Of a stretch of 64,000 nt of DNA, positions 61,954 through 64,000 are shown piece by piece; the stretch's first letter is position 1, and every line of letters starts with the position of its first letter. The stretch comes from Pseudomonas izuensis (GTDB taxonomy: Bacteria; Pseudomonadota; Gammaproteobacteria; Pseudomonadales; Pseudomonadaceae), in NCBI RefSeq assembly GCF_009861505.1, contig NZ_WTFT01000050.1:33645-97644 (forward strand). The letters run 5' to 3'. The notes beneath the pieces are model-generated. The model was not told the origin of the DNA and ran no database searches. It saw only the letters and a program-made list of their open reading frames with translations. The position numbers and the translations under genes were made by a program.

Positions 61954-62735
61954 TGAAAAAACTATTTGCTGTATTGATGCTTGCTGCGCTGCCAGTGTTC
62001 GCTTTTGCTGCTGAGCACGGTAGCCCGGAACTGGAAAAAGTCGACATCGACGTTTCCGATAAAGCAGCCATGCAGGATGGCGCGCGTACGTTCGCCAACT
62101 ATTGCATGGGCTGCCACAGCGCCAAGTTCCAGCGCTACGAGCGTGTGGCCGATGACCTGGGCATTCCCCACGAGCTGATGCTCGAGAAGCTGGTGTTCAC
62201 CGGCGCCAAGATTGGCGACCACATGAGCATCGGCATGCAGCCGGCTGACGCCAAGACCTGGTTCGGTGCTGCACCGCCCGACCTGACTCTGGTTGCTCGC
62301 GTTCGTGGTACTGACTGGCTCTACGGTTACCTGAGGTCGTTCTATGAAGACCCTTCGCGCCCTTGGGGTGTGAACAACAAGGTCTTCCCGAACGTCGGCA
62401 TGCCTAACGTCCTGGTCGGCCTGCAAGGTCGTCAGGTCGTCGGTTGCAAGCAGGTTCAGATCGTCGAGGACGGCAAGAAGCAATATGATCCGTTGACCGG
62501 TACGGCGCTGACTCATGAGGCGTGCGATCAGATGACCATCGTGCCGAAGAGCGGTTCTTTGACCGAAGAGCAGTTCGATGAGAAGGTCAAGAATCTGGTA
62601 ACCTTCCTGGCTTACTCGGCTAACCCGGTTAAGCTGCAACATCAGCGCATCGGTACGTATGTATTGCTGTACCTGGCGTTCTTCTTCGTATTCGCTTACT
62701 TGCTCAAGCGTGAATACTGGAAAGACGTGCACTGA
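61953..62735 (+). CDS. petC: Cytochrome c1 of the bc1 complex
   Basis: 260 aa. Signal peptide (cleavage after FAFA, residue 19-20), haem c motif CMGCH at residues 51-55, axial Met in the GMPNVLVGL region, and a C-terminal membrane anchor (YVLLYLAFFFVFAYLLKREYW). It accepts electrons from the Rieske protein and passes them to soluble cytochrome c. Last gene of petABC; a long inverted repeat follows. Confidence 0.97.
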   Translation: MKKLFAVLMLAALPVFAFAAEHGSPELEKVDIDVSDKAAMQDGARTFANYCMGCHSAKFQRYERVADDLGIPHELMLEKLVFTGAKIGDHMSIGMQPADAKTWFGAAPPDLTLVARVRGTDWLYGYLRSFYEDPSRPWGVNNKVFPNVGMPNVLVGLQGRQVVGCKQVQIVEDGKKQYDPLTGTALTHEACDQMTIVPKSGSLTEEQFDEKVKNLVTFLAYSANPVKLQHQRIGTYVLLYLAFFFVFAYLLKREYWKDVH

Positions 62736-62764
62736 TAAAGCTTCAAGCACTTGCTGTTAATCGC

Positions 62765-62840
62765 GCGCGCCCAAGGGCGTCTCTGAAGGTGTAACGAGCC
62801 TGGCTGGCCAGGCGTTACGGGAGGCGCCCTTTGGGCGCGC
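62765..62840. repeat. Nested inverted repeat between petC and sspA
   Basis: Outer arms GCGCGCCCAAGGGCG (62765-62779) and CGCCCTTTGGGCGCGC (62825-62840), pairing with a one-base bulge. An inner hairpin GTAACGAGCCTGG/CCAGGCGTTAC sits between them. Followed by TCGTTTTCC, so it may be a terminator, attenuator or mRNA-stabilising structure. It does not match the REPIN consensus. Confidence 0.8.
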
Positions 62841-62884
62841 TCGTTTTCCGCTTTCGATAATGTCTACAAGCGAGGAGGATCGCC

Positions 62885-63502
62885 ATGGGCGTGACCAATC
62901 GGTTGGCCTGTTACTCCGACCCCGCCGACCACTATTCCCACCGAGTGCGAATCGTACTGGCAGAGAAGGGTGTCAGCGCCGAGATCATCTATGTGGAAGC
63001 TGGCCGTCAGCCGCCTAAACTGATCGAAGTGAACCCTTACGGCAGTTTGCCCACCCTGGTCGATCGTGACCTGGCGTTGTGGGAATCTACAGTGGTGATG
63101 GAATACCTGGATGAGCGTTACCCGCACCCGCCGCTCCTGCCGGTTTATCCCGTGGCGCGTGCCAACAGTCGACTGCTGATGCATCGTATTCAGCGGGACT
63201 GGTGTGGGCTGGTGGATCTGATTCTGGATTCGCGAACCAAGGAAGCCGCTCGCGCGGTGGCGCGTAAAGAGTTGCGCGAAAGCCTGACCGGCGTCTCGCC
63301 TTTGTTCGCCGACAAGCCGTTTTTCCTCAGTGAGGAACAAAGCCTGGTGGATTGCTGCCTATTGCCAATACTCTGGCGATTGCCGATTCTGGGTATAGAA
63401 CTGCCACGGCCTGCCAAGCCGTTGCTTGATTACATGGAGCGCCAGTTTGCGCGTGAGGCATTCCAGGCGAGTCTGTCTGGTGTCGAACGCGACATGCGCT
63501 AA
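62885..63502 (+). CDS. sspA: Stringent starvation protein A
   Basis: 205 aa with a glutathione-transferase fold: N-terminal thioredoxin-like CYSDPADHYSHRVRIVLAEKG, then NPYGSLPTLVDRDLALWES, and a helical C-terminal domain. It binds RNA polymerase to alter promoter choice in stationary phase and starvation. GCGAGGAGGA precedes the ATG. Followed by sspB after 16 nt, and preceded by petABC as in other pseudomonads. Confidence 0.95.
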   Translation: MGVTNRLACYSDPADHYSHRVRIVLAEKGVSAEIIYVEAGRQPPKLIEVNPYGSLPTLVDRDLALWESTVVMEYLDERYPHPPLLPVYPVARANSRLLMHRIQRDWCGLVDLILDSRTKEAARAVARKELRESLTGVSPLFADKPFFLSEEQSLVDCCLLPILWRLPILGIELPRPAKPLLDYMERQFAREAFQASLSGVERDMR

Positions 63503-63518
63503 GGCTTAAGGAGCCGCT

Positions 63519-63932
63519 ATGAACTCCAGTCGACCTTATCTGGTCCGCGCGCTCTACGAGTGGATTGTGGACAACGATTGCACCCCGCACATGCTGGTCA
63601 ATTCCGAATATCCATCGGTCCAGGTGCCGCAAGGTTTTGCCAGTGACGGGCAAATTGTATTGAACGTATCGCCACAAGCCGTGCGCCATTTGCACATGGA
63701 TAACGAGGCTGTGAGCTTCGAAGGCCGCTTCGGTGGTGTGCCGCATACGCTGTATGTGCCTATCGCATCGATCCTGGGTATCTACGCCCGGGAGAATGGT
63801 CAGGGCATGGTGTTCGATCTGGAACCGCCGATGGGCGAGGATGAAGAGATCGAACCGGATGACGATCTTCCGCCACCGGACAGCGAGCCACCGCGCCCAA
63901 GCGGCCGGCCAAGTTTGAAAGTGGTGAAGTAA
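63519..63932 (+). CDS. sspB: ClpXP adaptor SspB
   Basis: 137 aa. N-terminal ribosome/SsrA-tag binding domain (about 5-110; YLVRALYEWIVDNDCTPHMLVN, GRFGGVPHTLYVPI), an acidic linker (about 111-125: EDEEIEPDDDLPPP), and the ClpX-binding tail PSLKVVK. It delivers ssrA-tagged proteins to ClpXP. AAGGAG lies before the ATG; cotranscribed with sspA and ended by a terminator. Confidence 0.96.
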   Translation: MNSSRPYLVRALYEWIVDNDCTPHMLVNSEYPSVQVPQGFASDGQIVLNVSPQAVRHLHMDNEAVSFEGRFGGVPHTLYVPIASILGIYARENGQGMVFDLEPPMGEDEEIEPDDDLPPPDSEPPRPSGRPSLKVVK

Positions 63933-63933
63933 T

Positions 63934-63967
63934 AAAAAAGGCGATCCGGATGGATCGCCTTTTTTAT
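63934..63967 (+). terminator. Rho-independent terminator after sspAB
   Basis: A-tract, stem AGGCGATCC/GGATCGCCT with a GGAT loop, then TTTTTT. Confidence 0.93.
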
Positions 63968-63969
63968 TA

Positions 63970-64000
63970 CTGTAGGAGCCGGCTTGCCGGCGAAGGCGAT
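63970..64000. repeat. REP element, partial at right edge
   Basis: CTGTAGGAGCCGGCTTGCCGGCGA, the GCCGGCTTGC variant; the second half of the doublet, if present, is beyond the window. Confidence 0.88.

Noticed and set aside
1..64000. Prophage, integrative element or insertion sequence
   Set aside because: No transposase, integrase, phage structural or recombination genes, and no att-like duplications next to tRNA-Gln were seen.

Overview
The window is a chromosomal segment of a fluorescent-group Pseudomonas. The evidence is high GC with Pseudomonas-type codon use, a gene order I recognise from other pseudomonads (pth-ychF-rplY-prs-ispE-lolB; hemA-prfA-prmC-moeB-murI-pagL; rplM-rpsI-petABC-sspAB), and about fifteen copies of the Pseudomonas REP/REPIN palindrome between genes. 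From memory, 1-38.7 kb corresponds to the P. aeruginosa PAO1 block PA4673 to PA4626, and 51.4-64 kb to PA4441 to PA4427. The stretch between them (about 38.8-51.3 kb) is more strain- or lineage-specific. I see no transposase, integrase, prophage or CRISPR array.

Layout. 1-8.1 kb: the 3' part of a fosmidomycin-resistance-type MFS pump, then a minus-strand run of translation and envelope genes (ychF, pth, rplY, prs, tRNA-Gln, ispE, lolB, a TPR lipoprotein). 8.4-13.8 kb: a tightly overlapping plus-strand operon, hemA-prfA-prmC-moeB-murI, followed by pagL. 13.9-19.8 kb: a minus-strand light-response block (renalase-like FAD oxidoreductase, TudS-type DUF523/DUF1722 protein, a LitR/CarH-family MerR regulator, CPD photolyase, SDR). 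19.9-27.2 kb: a TIGR01777 epimerase, hemH, uracil and hypoxanthine salvage (uraA-upp, hpt), small conserved proteins and mqo. 28-38.7 kb: envelope lipoproteins, an acyltransferase, small Cys-rich and DUF2007 proteins, a divergent SRAP protein, a chemoreceptor, an M48 protease, a GDT1-family transporter under a yybP-ykoY manganese riboswitch, rsmC and hprA. 38.8-51.3 kb: a LysE exporter, a surface-sugar acetyltransferase and glycosyltransferase pair, an AlkK-like acyl-CoA ligase with DUF1302 and DUF1329 envelope proteins and a MalT/AlkS-type regulator, an MBL hydrolase and an OmpA-like lipoprotein. 51.4-64 kb: zapG/yhcB, a hydrolase, trpS, zapE, a GlxA-type regulator, an acyl-CoA dehydrogenase, an aldo-keto reductase, rplM-rpsI, petABC and sspAB.

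The most interesting signal is in the light-response block. Two near-perfect TGTACA-N12-TGTAYA direct repeats lie in the promoter of the tudS-merR-photolyase operon, and a related TGTACA cluster lies in front of the adjacent renalase-like gene. They match the operator consensus I recall for the PplR (class II LitR) regulators of P. putida. The MerR protein here lacks recognisable B12 ligands, so it probably depends on a separate photoreceptor encoded elsewhere. Other points worth checking are the manganese riboswitch with two mutually exclusive downstream hairpins, the AlkK/DUF1302/DUF1329/MalT-like cluster as a possible hydrophobic-substrate uptake system, a SRAP protein missing two active-site residues, and a REPIN that supplies the stop codon of an acyl-CoA dehydrogenase.
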